DNA of 64,000 nt from Orobanche coerulescens (GCA_033398695.1 CM065809.1:170862501-170926500), one strand, 5' to 3'. Shown: positions 47,423 through 57,780, counted from the stretch's first letter. A program made the numbers and translations. The notes: a model not told the origin generated them from the letters alone.

Positions 47423-48301
47423 ATGGCAGCTGGAACAAACAGGAAAATATCAACTGCCTCTGCTAGGGTTCACACCCGAAAACCGAAGATGATGACTTCT
47501 TCAAAGTTTCCAGGTTTGATTTTTGTTACTTTTATGTAGTCTGATTTTATTTGTATATTAGTTATTTTGACTTAAATGCAGAGTGTGATATTGCTGTTAG
47601 TCTTCGTAAAAATTAAAAGTGCTGCTTCATGGTTGAAAATTGGATCTTAATTTTGCTGATAGTTGATATGTACAGAGCAATTTTGTTGACGATTCCCTTC
47701 ACCCTAAATTTTGAATCCAGTTTTATTGATCTTGCAACATTTCAGGTTTACTCAAGAAAGTTCTGTTTGTTTCCTTTGTGGGATTCTTAGCTTGGGCTTA
47801 TCAAGCAACACGGCCTCCTCAACCGAAGACATGTGGCTCGGCAGACGCGCCTCCGATCACAGCATCAAGAATACAACTTAAGGACGGTAGATTCTTGTCT
47901 TACAAAGAGTTTGGCGTTCCAAAGAATATATCAAAGCACAAAATCGTGTTCGTCCATGGATTTGATAGTTGCAGACATGATGTTTCTGCTATAACTTCAC
48001 TTCTATCACCGGTAATAATAACAATAATATATTTCCTTATGTTGCTCAATGCGTTTACGGACCAACTCATTTTTTTTTTAAAACTTAATATATAGGATGT
48101 CGTTGAAAGTCGAGGAGTGTACATTTTTTTGTTTGACCGACCTGGTTATGGAGAGAGCGATCCTAATCCTAAACAAACGGTGAAAAGCAATGCTTTTGAT
48201 ATTGAGGAGCTTGCTGATCAATTGGGATTAAGATTGAGATTTTATGTCATCGGGTTTTCTTTGGGTGTTGTGTGGACGTGTCTCAAGTACATCCCTCACA
48301 G
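47423..48301 (+). pseudogene. Captured plant alpha/beta hydrolase, exons 1-3
   Basis: Three exons with canonical GT/AG sites: 47423-47513, 47746-48011 and 48096-48301. All joins are in phase and there is no internal stop. Exon 1 starts MAAGTNRKISTASARVH. Exon 2 gives a hydrophobic N-terminal segment (VLFVSFVGFLAWAY), then RPPQPKTCGS, DGRFLSYKEFGVP and FVHGFDSCRHD. Exon 3 gives FDRPGYGESDPNP, DIEELADQLGL and FYVIGFSLGVVWTCLKYIPH. The nucleophile elbow GFSLG is kept, but compared with the usual GFSMGGQ..W form of this plant family two residues seem lost just after it. The gene ends at the donor after exon 3, where the intron gives a stop, so the cap domain and the catalytic Asp/His region are absent. 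The product would be a ~188-residue fragment. The open frame and intact splice sites suggest recent capture. Confidence 0.87.
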
Positions 48302-50210
48302 GTAAATTTCTTACAAAAGATTCATTTTTATCACTGTGTAGTGGAACTGCTTTTGTATGACTAAATATTTTGTATTTTTAAGAGGGTGTTTGCTATAGCT
48401 TCTGCTTTTAACTGGAAGTGATTTATTGTTGCATAAGTGAATATAGTTGAAATTCATAAGTCGGTAGTGTTTCTAAATAGAAAAGAGAAGTCAAATTCAT
48501 AGTGTTTGAGGGGAGTGCGTGGACATTAAGCTGTAAAAGTACTTTTATTTGTGTGTGAATCAAACCACAAGCACAATTAGAAATCTAAAGCACAATTTTC
48601 TATGCTTATGGATTTTGACGATTATATTATGCAGTATTGATTGATGATGAGTGATAAGTCAATGAGCTCTAGCTCAATTGGTATCACTATTCATTCTTGA
48701 CAAGAGCAGACAGGGTTGGAATCATGGGTCATCGACAGTTCAATGAAATTGTTATTAATCCCTTATGCCTTAAGCGTAGTTGGGGAAGACTACCCTCATT
48801 CATATAGCGCATTACGATTATTTATTATGTCTTTGACTTGAGTTTAAAAAATTATATATTGAAATAAATAAGAAGCCCAGAGAAGTTCTAAAATTATAAA
48901 AATCCCCTTGAGGCTTGATTCCATCAATTATTTTCCCCTACATAAGCAAGAAGTATTTCAAATCTACCCTTACATTCATTAAAACATTATAGTTAAACCA
49001 TTAACTTTAAGGCGGGATCGAACCTCACGGTTATTTTTTGTGTTCTTGGAATCTTTGGGTTCTTTTGTAAAACACCCCATACCTCAGGGGTAGCTTTGTA
49101 ATTATTCTGTATAGAAACAACCCTTGAGGCTTTATTCCGTCAAATACTTGCACGTAGATACAAGTGAGGTGGGAACAGTAATAACAGTAATAACTACCAT
49201 TACATGGAAGGAGAGAGCTTGAGGGTGATGTTTGAGCCCTGGTAATTATTCTAATTTTTGATCGAGCTTTCTCACTCAGTTAATTGCCTTCTCTATGATT
49301 TGATTTTTTGATCTACGATTCCAATGTGGTTGAAAATTATGGCTACACGCCATTCACAAAGCCATCACAATGATGAAGTCCCACTATCGCTAAAAATTTG
49401 GTACCTTGTGTAGGCAATTAATTTTACTATTTGCTTGAAGTTATAATGTTCTCTTGTATGCCAGATGCATGTGAAATTAAATATATTGTTGATCAGTTAT
49501 GCACCTGATCTTCTATTTTTGCAAAAATTCTTTTAAGGGTGTATTTTTTTCCCAGGTCTATTGAGGGTGTATTGATTCTATTATTTACTGGCATTCCACA
49601 TTAATATAGTTGTCTTCTGCAGATTGTTACGGTTTGTTATCCAGGTTTTGGATGTAGCTTAAACTCTGTTGTTTTATAGTTGTTTTGGTGTCTGGATCCA
49701 AATGTCATAGTCTCTTGTAATTCATTCACTGCACATATATGTGTTTAATTCCTAATGTCAGGAATATGGAAGCTTACTGCATCTCATTATTGTGGTTGTT
49801 TGAAATAACTTAAATCTTCAGAGGATGATGCAAGTATTATAGTCCCATTTGTCCTATAAGAAGTATAAATCCTAGTATATTTATATTCTTTATTTTCCTT
49901 TGTTGCAATTTTATCCGGTAACACTACTACATGGCTGAACATCACTTCCCATGTTAGAAGGGAATTTGCTTTATTCATTTATTGAGTCTATCTTTTAAGC
50001 ACCGAGTCTCACTACTCTTTGTCGAGCTGGTAATCTGAGTCTTGATCTCTGTGATTTATCTCTGAGTAGAGTGTTTTTGCGCTGCATTTTAACTTTTAGT
50101 AATGTTTTAAAAATTATATATTATCTTACCTAGTGCGGGTCTGTCAGTCCAATTATAAAGAAACATATAGTATCACCAAAGGGAAATGCTTACATTCTTT
50201 CCTTTTGCAG
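48302..50210 (+). other. Unassigned DNA between the two captured genes
   Basis: Mostly AT-rich without coding similarity, apart from the possible SINE. Parts look intron-like. Two blocks around ccccttgaggcttgattcc (48903) and acccttgaggctttattcc (49119) are related, a short diverged repeat. Confidence 0.4.
48640..48850 (+). mobile_element. Possible tRNA-derived SINE
   Basis: Near 48663 agctctagctcaattggtat resembles a tRNA A box, and ggttggaatcatggg about 45 bases later resembles a B box. The 3' end and target duplication were not found. Confidence 0.4.
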
Positions 50211-50345
50211 ATTATCAAGTCTCAACTTGAGCCATTGACTGAGCAACAGCTTGCAAGTTGCAGTAGTCTGCGCCACTCATGTCAGCAAGCGGAGGATGCT
50301 CTCTCACAAGGAATGGAAAAACTTCAGCAGACTTTGACCCAATGT
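50211..50345 (+). pseudogene. Captured exon of a TGA-type bZIP transcription factor
   Basis: TGA factors bind as-1 type promoter elements; the exon codes for part of the DOG1-type region C-terminal to the bZIP. After an acceptor (ccttttgcag) it reads SQLEPLTEQQLASCSSLRHS and then CQQAEDALSQGMEKLQQTL, the well conserved segment of TGA1/TGA4-like proteins. The frame then decays (TQCTNV..., stop). The bZIP part and the rest of the DOG1 region are missing. It lies on the same strand as the hydrolase exons, 1.9 kb downstream, in the same CACTA element. A spliced chimeric transcript is possible but not shown. Confidence 0.87.
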
Positions 50346-50554
50346 ACCAATGTGTTACTGATAGTAGTTCATGTTTAGCAAACTACAGGTTTAGTTTTGT
50401 GGCTTCAACAATGTTGAAGTGTCTATTTAGTGTATATTCAGATTTTTTTTATCATTTTATCATCTTTAAGAATCAATATGTATGTATGATTCTTTATGTA
50501 ATATTATTGAATCTATTTTAGTTTTATAAAAGTTGATATTTGTGATTTTAATGT

Positions 50555-51518
50555 TGTTGTTACCCAAAATAATATCCGGAGATAGTATTGCTGGAATGAT
50601 CGAGTAACAAACAAATGTGAGAACACTTCCGTGAGAAAATAAATAACACAAGATTTGCCGGGGTTGTTAATCCCGGGCTTGAATGCTCTCGCGAGATGTT
50701 ACTAATAAATATACTGTCGAGTACAAATATTAATGATAGAATCTATTACAAGGAGTGTAAAGACTTCTTGTTATCTAGGCTGTAGAGCGCGTAGATTGCC
50801 GGAAGAACCAGATAGATAAATCTGTGAGTTCTTGCTTGGGATATATGATAAATGTGTATGAATATCTCTATGAATGTATAAGTGGTTGCCAAAAGAGTCT
50901 TTGATTCTCTTGTTGTGTGTATTTTGCACTGAATTCACAGTCAATTCCCGTCTTCCCTGGCCACTGCAGTGAGTTCTCTATTTATAGGGAACAAGGTAGT
51001 TGGGACCCCTCAGGCGATCGCGGGCGACCGCCGTTTTCTATATTATAATAAGATGGCCGATCGTCCTGTCATGTGGGGCTGTTCCCTTGAGGTCCGAGGT
51101 TGCAGCTGGTGGCCAGCTGGGCGAACCAATGGGGAGCCAGCACGCGTCATGAGTCGATGTCTGGGGAGGACCCACCTTGTACCTTTCGGCGGCCTTGTCG
51201 GTAGGTGAGGTAGGTGACAGGCTGTGGTCAAATGTCCTATCTGTCGGCGCCCTCTGTGGATCTGCACGTGGGCCACCGTCCAAGATTCGGTCTTCGACGA
51301 CTTTGACGGATGTTGGATCCATACGTGGCACGAGACGATCATCTCTGGTTTGGACATCAAAGACGATCGCTGGGCAACAAAAGACGATCGCTGGGTACCA
51401 AGAGACGATCGCCGTGTGTGCCGGTTTCCGGGCGTTTGCCCCGAGAATGTCTTCTATGATTGGCTTCCCCGATCGTGATGCCGATCGCCTATCGAGGCGT
51501 ATTAATCATCGCACAACA
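50555..51518 (-). mobile_element. Solo LTR, TSD aatgt, relative of 7089-8241
   Basis: tgttgttacccaaaat ... cgcacaaca with a perfect 5-bp duplication aatgt at 50550-50554 and 51519-51523. It shares gagaacacttccgtgagaaa, cttgaatgctctcgcgagat and the gatcgycgr-rich end with the LTR at 7089-8241. No coding sequence. Confidence 0.88.
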
Positions 51519-51708
51519 AATGTCTTGTAAAAAATAATTGGAGTGTTGTGGGAATACTTTAAAAAATATGTTTGGATTGTATTATGAGAAAAATAATTAG
51601 ATTGCATTCGCAGAAAAATGGGTTTAACTATTTTTTTTTGTATTTTCTTTCAAATTTGTGACTTCTAAAAACAGTCACAAGACAGTAAAAAAAAATGATA
51701 TTTGTGAC

Positions 51709-52128
51709 TAGGGGTGTTCAAAACCGGATATCCGGACTTTCGGATATCCGAAAGTTCGGATAGTAAATTTGGATATCCGATATCCGTATCCAGAAAAAAT
51801 ATGAATTTTATTCGGATATCCTTATATTCGAAAAAAAATTCGGATTTGGATATCGGATATCCGAATATCCGAAAAAAACTTCGGATATGGATATCGGATA
51901 TCCGAATATCCGAATACCTTCTATTATTTTAAATATAAAAAAATAAAAAATTTAGAATTTTTCGGATATTTCGGATATCCGAATATCCGATTTTTTTGAA
52001 AAGTACTATCCGATATCCGAATCCGAAGTTCCGGATATCCGAACTTCGGATATCCGAATTTTCGGATATCCGAATTTTCGGATATTTCGGATCGGATATC
52101 GGATATCGGATATTTTTGAACACCCCTA
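51709..52128. mobile_element. hAT-type MITE made of GGATATCC palindromes, TSD tttgtgac
   Basis: The termini taggggtgttcaaaa and ttttgaacacccctac-type complement (ending gaacacccc ta at 52128) are inverted repeats. The perfect 8-bp duplication is tttgtgac (51701-51708 and 52129-52136). The 420-bp body is almost only cggatatccgaa-type units, each self-complementary, so either strand can fold in many ways. Frames over it (Ser/Asp/Ile/Tyr runs) are artefacts. Confidence 0.9.
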
Positions 52129-52417
52129 TTTGTGACTGTCCATGAAAGTCACGAAAGTTGAAATTCGTGACTGCTAATGACTGTCACAAAAGTGAAAATT
52201 CGTGACTGCCAATGACAGTCATAAATGGTATTTGTGACTGTCATGGAAAGTGGTATTGTAAAGTCATATAAATGAGGTTTTGTCACTGTTTTGTGACTGT
52301 TTTTGACAGTCACAAAAAAACTTATGACTGGTGATTTTATGACTTTCATTTGTGACTGTTTTTGCCATTTGTGATAGTTTTTGACAGTCACAAAATCGTG
52401 ATTCTGGTGTAGTGCAA

Positions 52418-52780
52418 CCAAACACGGCCATGAAGATGGATTGGACAATTCTTAATCTCACGATCTCCGGTAATTTTTCTACTGTCACGTAGACCACTGA
52501 TATAAGGTTCACAACTAGTAGCACTATCCAGATGAAGTCTACTCAAGCATGACTCGGAAATGAATGAATGCGATGCACCAGTATCAAAAAGGGTACACAC
52601 AGGTTGAGGTAAAATTTCGAGTGTACCTGAGATCATTCGGGCCTCCGGATCGTCGGCTCTCTTCATCTCATAAATTCGGGGCCTGCCAGCCCCGGAACCG
52701 GATGCTCCTGTCTGATAGCTGTTGGCTACGCATTTATTCACTCCCGTCGTCTTGAATGACGCGGACTGAGTGGCCTGATT
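52418..52780 (-). pseudogene. Protease of X, N-terminal part before the CACTA insertion
   Basis: The aspartic protease motif LFDTGASHSFIS is intact. The frame runs on to CPIHLHGRVW and is then cut by CACTA 3 at 52414. The coding sequence resumes at 45924 with LANLIVVELPRDDVILGIDW. Removing the insert and one caa rejoins the two parts, which confirms the insertion point. Confidence 0.9.
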
Positions 52781-53954
52781 CGAACCGCTGACTGTTTCGG
52801 GGTCTGAGATGTCGCCAGAGTAGGTTTGGAATCTCTTCGGCAAAAACGGGCCTTATGCCCAGCAATCCCACAGTTATTGCACGTGATAGTCTGCCTCGGG
52901 CACTTAGTGCTAAAATGACCCTGTTCTCCACAGTTGAAACAAGTGATGGCCGATCTGGCCGCTCGGAACTGAGATTCCGCGGGGCTAGGCGCCATAGGAG
53001 GTCGCTCAGAAAAATTAGGGCCCGCACGAGGCTTCTTGAAGGTTGCCTGACTGCCTTCGGACTGATTACGATTCTTAGATTTCTTGCCAGAAGATGAAGT
53101 TTGTTGCTTAGCAATTTCATTCGCAGTAAGCTCATAAGTAAGAGATTTCTCGATGAATTCGGCCAGGGTGGCGCAATGATGATTAAGCAGTTGCATCCGC
53201 ATACGAGGTTTCAACCTCTTACTGAAATACTTGATCTTATCCGCTTCGGAGTGGATAATAGATGAGGTAAAATGAAGTAGCTCCTGAAATTTCTCGGCGA
53301 TGGCGAGAACGTCATCGTCCGCTGAGGGGTCGGGAATGAGTAATTCTGATAACTTGGCCTCTCTGAGTATCTCTCCATCATAAGGGTCTTGAACTGATCC
53401 CAAGTACAAGATACGTCGGTGGGCTTCAAAGATAACCACCATGAGTGAGCGCTCTTACTCAGATAGTAAGCCGCGACTGAAACTTTATGCCCTTCGGGTC
53501 AATCCACCATATCAAATAGCTTCTCAAAATGTTCAATCCAGTCAATAATATCCGCTGGCTCAGATGAGACCTCGAAATTAGGTGGTCTGTGGCGAGAGAT
53601 ATCACCAATGATACTACTCACACTCCTCTCTTGCCTCGAAGGTGGCGGCGGAGGAGCCTGTTGATTCTGAGCGGTTGAGTTCTGTATCGTCTACATGAGG
53701 CGTGCCATCTGAGTCATCTGGATCATCATGCCCTGCACAAACGCGAATGGGTCAACCCAAACACCTTCTAAATGAGCTGTGTCCCGGGTGAGACTCCCTG
53801 ATAGTGAATGATTATTTCCAGGTGAAAGAGTGGCAGCGTCGCTGCTCGATGAATTAACATTATTCCTAGCATTTGCACGTGTATTCACACGAGCTCCTGG
53901 GTTTCGGCCCGCACCGCAGCCTCTTCCACTGCTTCCTCGGACAGCTCTATCCAT
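52738..53954 (-). pseudogene. Gag of X, with stops and frameshift
   Basis: Gag forms the particle and binds RNA. The likely start is at 53954 (MDRAVRGSSGRGCGAGR), about 500 bases after the primer-binding site. Stops interrupt near 53691 and 53500. The capsid part is seen around RHRPPNFEVSSEPADIIDW (near 53590) and DKIKYFSKRLKPRMRMQLL (near 53240). Two zinc knuckles follow: CFNCGEQGHFSTKC (CX2CX4HX4C) and CNNCGIAGHKARFC. The frame changes near 53410 and again before the protease. The product is not intact. Confidence 0.88.
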
Positions 53955-54450
53955 ACTGAAGTAGGAAAATCACATGATAATTATAAATCTCGCATGAGTA
54001 CCGCATTATGATTACGCTATGAAATGATAATAATGAGCATACGCGCTCTAACATGATGATTACATGAATGATCAACTGAGGTGACATGATTATCTGATGA
54101 AATTCTTGAAATGATTATCTTGAACAAGTTAACAAGATTAATGATATTAATGATACGATCCACAAGATCAACAACTGAGCAATGGAGTGATTAATGAGTG
54201 ATTAATGAGTTAACATGATCGACAAGATCAAAAATGAAGATGATGATTGAGGATTGTTGACTGATGAGTGATGATTGAGTGATTCTTATTGCCAGAAATT
54301 ATACCATGGCTTCAGAAATCTTACCGTTTCCTTAGTCTGAGGGGCTTGGCGTTTGCACGGGTCACACGTGACGCGAAAGTCCAATGATACTAGTCTGATG
54401 AACGATGATTTCAAATGAGACATGACTCGAAAGGTAGTATTCAAAACCAC

Positions 54451-54462
54451 GCTCTGATACCA
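54451..54462 (-). other. Primer-binding site of X (initiator Met tRNA)
   Basis: The minus strand reads TGGTATCAGAGC, the standard plant initiator-Met site, four bases after the LTR end at 54467. It fixes the direction of X as minus. Confidence 0.93.
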
Positions 54463-54466
54463 ACTC

Positions 54467-56394
54467 TGTAGCACCCCAAAATAGGCGGATATTACAGTGC
54501 CGTGGACCCCCAACTGGGACCCACCAGGCGAATGAAAATTAATGAATTAAATAATATAATTATAGTACCGAACCACATTATATCATCAATTACTCCGATG
54601 AGGAGTTTTAAGTACAATACACCCAGGAAATACAGAATACATGTATATTTTATATGAAGATAAAATATACAACACTGAATAAAATGAATATCCAAACGGA
54701 AATTTGCAGCGGAAATAAAAAATGAAGAAACATGAATGACTAAAAAGGACTCGGACCCCCTACTAGTATCACTGGGACTCCTCGCCGTCAACGTTCTCTT
54801 CCCATGCTTTTGCCTTGCCATGACCTGAAAACAACATCCCCCAACGGGGTCAGTTACACAGAACAACAATCCTCAAGAGTTGAACAAGCACAATCATTAA
54901 ATATATATGACATGAAATTAAGCTGAAGAGGGGCATCATAGTACGCCCGTAATGGGACGTGCAAATGCACAAGACGAGTGTCCGGACACACCCGTTCTTG
55001 TACCTAATTAGTCTCACGGAGGCACGTTACCGTGTGCACAGTCCATTGTATCGGTGAACCCTTCACATGACTATCATGTGCCCGAATAAAAATTCCACAC
55101 ATAACCACCCGGCCACGCAATATGAATCCGGAAGGTCACAAGAAATAAAAGTGACCATGATGAATATCAATGAATAACAAATCGACAAGGGTCAAAAATG
55201 AATTACCGAGATGAAAAAATAATGAAATAAATGATAGCTCACTGAAATGATTGGAACCATCGTTCCTAGTGAATTGAATGATTAGTTTGATAATTACTAG
55301 TCTCGACATGAATAATATATCATGAATGAATTATGAATATGAATGAACAACAACGAAAGGAATGAATATCTTTTTAACCGAGTAAGAATTAACTTACACA
55401 ATACCGGTGGTGAAATGTCCTCTCACGAACAAACGTCCTTAATGGAATATCGGTCGCTCGAATAACCTTGAATAAGATGTTGATAGATGATTGCAGCTCG
55501 AAGAACACTTCTCAAAAAGCCCAAAATCGCCCAAAATCGTCGAGAGGGGGAGGAGGAATGAAAAAAATGACGAAATTGGGCTAAACTGTCCAATATATAC
55601 TAAATCCAGTTTATCGCGCGCTAGCTCCTATGCTTAGCGTGCGCTAACGGGTGCATCGAGTAGTCCAGTACCCACTGTTTGCATCGTTAGCGTGCGCTAC
55701 ATATATTGGTAGCATGCGCTAACGCCTCTTATTAGCGTGTGTTAACCTTGTGTTAGCGCGCGCTACCTGATGGCTGATGTCCAGAATACCGGAGTCCAGA
55801 ACCTACTGTCCTCTAGTATTTCTCGGGTTAGCATGCGCTACACCAATTACTTAGCGTGTGCTATTAACACCATTAGCGTACGCTAATATCCACTCATAGC
55901 GTGCACTAAGAATTATTCCATTCCAGTCCAGTACCCACTGGACTCTGCCTGCTCGGACCTTAGCGCGCGCTACACTGATTGCTTAGCGTGCGCTATCCAC
56001 ACAACTAGCGCACGCTACTTACCATTCGTAGCGTGCGCTACTACAATTTAAATTCAGTCCAGTGCCTTCTGGACTGTCTGCCTGAACCACATTAGCGTGC
56101 GCTAATGCTTCGAGGTAGCGTGCGCTTCCCGTACTCAATTAGCGCGCGCTAAAGAGAGTACGTAGCGTGTGTTACTCCTCACACACAGCCCACTACAATG
56201 ATGACAATGATGATATGCACAGCCCGATTCTCCAACCGGGTTGAATGACGAATAATAACTGATACACGATACAAAATTACTCCGAACGGTGAATACAATG
56301 AATGAATATGAATGATGAATGATTATTAATGAGTGAAAATTACTGAGTGACAATATACTGAATGATAATGAATGAATTTACAGTCGGGTATTAC
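54467..56394 (-). repeat. 5' LTR of X
   Basis: 1928 bp; on the minus strand it starts TGTAATACCCGACTG and ends GGGGTGCTACA. The palindromic motif array occupies 55612-56180. Relative to the 3' LTR it carries a ~528-bp deletion at 55475/55476. The minus-strand reading frame over 54492-54869 is not a gene: it matches the partner LTR at 34812-35187 only because both are LTR. Confidence 0.87.
55612..56180. repeat. Palindromic motif array in the 5' LTR of X
   Basis: More than 15 copies such as ttagcgtgcgctaac, ttagcgcgcgctac, ttagcgtacgctaat, tagcgcacgctac and attagcgtgcgctaat at 20-50-bp spacing. The partner array in the 3' LTR is 36455-36836. Confidence 0.88.
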
Positions 56395-56845
56395 ATACGT
56401 AACCTGCCACCCTTAACGTACGTAATGATATGCATGTAGCGTACGTTAGGTCCAATATACTTAGCCAAAATCAAACTCCAAACTCACCAAGCAATATCCG
56501 ATCGACAACACAATACCGACGATAAGTATAAATATTTCGATTCCGAAATATCCCAATACAATATACATTGTATCAGTCAAATACAACAACATTTGTACAA
56601 TTCCAAATGAATACATATAACACAACAGTGAAATGAAAAAAATTACCCCTGGATATTACAGTGTTCGAGTGACAGACACATATGGGAGAGATGCAACAGG
56701 ATTCAAACCTCAGGACAAACCTCCACAATATTTTAGTGAAAAATTATCCCACACGGGATTCAAACCTGCATTGTCGGAGGATTTTTCCCCACGTCACCAT
56801 ATGCCTTACCACTCAGCTATGTCCCTGGGGACAATTGTGGTTGTG

Positions 56846-56995
56846 CTTTTTTTTTTGTTGAGGGAGAGACGAGAAACTCCCTCCACCTGTATCAGAGGTC
56901 CCTTGACCAGACATGTGTTAAATCGAGGAATGTGCACTAATAATAGCCCTGCAAGGGAGAGGACCAACGACATACGAACCCAGCAACAAACCTGA
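56846..56995 (-). mobile_element. SINE with 17-bp target duplication
   Basis: Flanked by ggacaattgtggttgtg at 56829-56845 and 56996-57012. On the minus strand it starts near gggttcgtatgtcg (B-box-like) and ends in a run of A (complement of 56847-56856). A partial relative lies at 23195-23287. Confidence 0.85.
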
Positions 56996-57216
56996 GGACA
57001 ATTGTGGTTGTGAGAGAGAGAGAGAGACACTTGCCTTTTCAAAATTGCATAAGGATATTAAAAGTATTAAGAGAAACTTTATAAATAATACTCCCATTCG
57101 TTCTAATTTAATAATGATATTTTATATTTTTTCATATTTTAAAATAAATTTCTCGTTTAGACTTTATTTTTAAACTACCCATCTATGTTTTTCTCCCTTC
57201 TATCGGCTTATGTTTA

Positions 57217-57514
57217 GGAGACGTTCAGTAGCATGACAGAAATCCTAGAATGTAGATATATAAACCCATATTGCTAATTATATAAACTCATATTAAAACA
57301 TGTTTGGTAGACATTATGATTTATACAAACTCATATTGCTAAGTATTGAGGAATATATCTCTCGATTTCCTGATTTACAATAGAGTGTATGCGGGCCGAA
57401 CATATAAACCCCTAATGGCCATAAATTATATAGCCTTTACTAAACATAGATTAAGTCATAATACAAATCGGTATATGACTTTATTTAGCCAATTACATCC
57501 TACTAAACACCTCC
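57217..57514. mobile_element. Tourist-like MITE, TSD tta
   Basis: The ends ggagacgttcagtag and complement-matching ctactaaacacctcc are flanked by tta at 57214-57216 and 57515-57517, as in PIF/Harbinger elements. The 298-bp body has catat/atatg words and no gene. Confidence 0.78.
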
Positions 57515-57517
57515 TTA

Positions 57518-57780
57518 ATATATTGGGACATCAATTGTGTATCAAGCGGCAGAGGGATGACGAGTCGTCTTTGTCGTCATTGTTGAACCCTCCTAAGCGA
57601 GCCGTGATGGAACTTGCGCTCGAGTCTCTGAAAAGTTGGTCAGGACAATTGGTGGTTCTTATTGGAGGAAACGTAATAAATTGGCCGATTATTCGGGTTT
57701 GAGGTTGGAGCAGCACGGGAAAGGTGGAGGAAAGGGGTTGGATTTTGATTGGAAATCTAAAACTCGCTGGACGGTTTAAT
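57518..57780 (+). other. Unidentified short coding-like segment
   Basis: The plus frame contains KRQRDDESSLSSLLNPPKRA and then LALESLKSWSGQLVVLIGGN before a stop. It is not repetitive in composition but I do not recognise it. It could be a piece of a gene or of an unknown element. Confidence 0.3.

Larger units (their letters stand above)
45925..52414 (+). mobile_element. CACTA element 3, gene-carrying, inserted in X protease
   Basis: The left TIR is cactacactaaaaacagg, and the right end complements cactacaccagaatcacg. The 3-bp duplication is caa at 45922-45924 and 52415-52417. Subterminal regions (45940-46140 and 51655-52395) hold many tgactgtc/gacagtca repeats in both directions. No transposase is present. 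The plus strand carries three exons of an alpha/beta hydrolase (47423-48301) and one exon of a TGA-type bZIP factor (50211-50345), from two different host genes. Later insertions inside it are a solo LTR (50555-51518) and a palindromic hAT MITE (51709-52128). Confidence 0.92.
34787..56394 (-). mobile_element. X: Ty3/gypsy (chromovirus, Tekay/Del-like) element with nested inserts
   Basis: Perfect 5-bp duplication tacgt at 34782-34786 and 56395-56399. The 5' LTR is 54467-56394 (minus strand), followed at once by a primer-binding site for initiator Met tRNA. Gag, protease, RT, RNase H and integrase follow on the minus strand, down to a stop at 42760. The 3' LTR survives only as 34787-36836. The missing polypurine tract and ~390 bp of U3 are replaced by element Y. 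CACTA 3 splits the protease. The charged EEATWETEDSM tail after integrase resembles the chromodomain-type C-terminus of Tekay/Del elements, so that clade is my best guess. Many stops and shifts make it non-autonomous. Confidence 0.87.
23288..56660 (-). mobile_element. Z: long gypsy-type LTR split by three insertions
   Basis: It begins tgtaacgccccc at 23288 and ends ggatattaca at 56660. After removing W (24286-26876), CACTA 2 (28591-33979) and X (34787-56394) with one TSD copy each, about 3.8 kb of LTR-like DNA remains with no coding region. It reads 23288-24285, 26882-28590, 33983-34786, then 56400-56660. Its ends mirror those of the Y LTR read in the opposite direction (tgtaatatcc... / ...ggtgttaca), so I take it as a minus-strand solo LTR of a related long-LTR gypsy family. 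The flanks are gtgcc and gtgtt, an imperfect duplication (3 of 5), so solo-LTR status is not proven. The LTR contains three tandem-repeat blocks and a palindromic motif array near 34535-34786 and 56395-56450. Confidence 0.62.

Noticed and set aside
48663..48730. tRNA gene
   Set aside because: A-box- and B-box-like words are present, but no cloverleaf with a sensible anticodon arm could be drawn. A tRNA-derived SINE is more likely.
51038..51530. Several frames of 80-117 codons
   Set aside because: They lie in the GC-rich half of a solo LTR with a clean target duplication. No conserved domain was seen.
54492..54869. Minus-strand frame similar to one at 34812-35187, possible conserved gene
   Set aside because: Both lie at the same place in the two LTRs of element X, so their similarity is LTR identity and not coding constraint.
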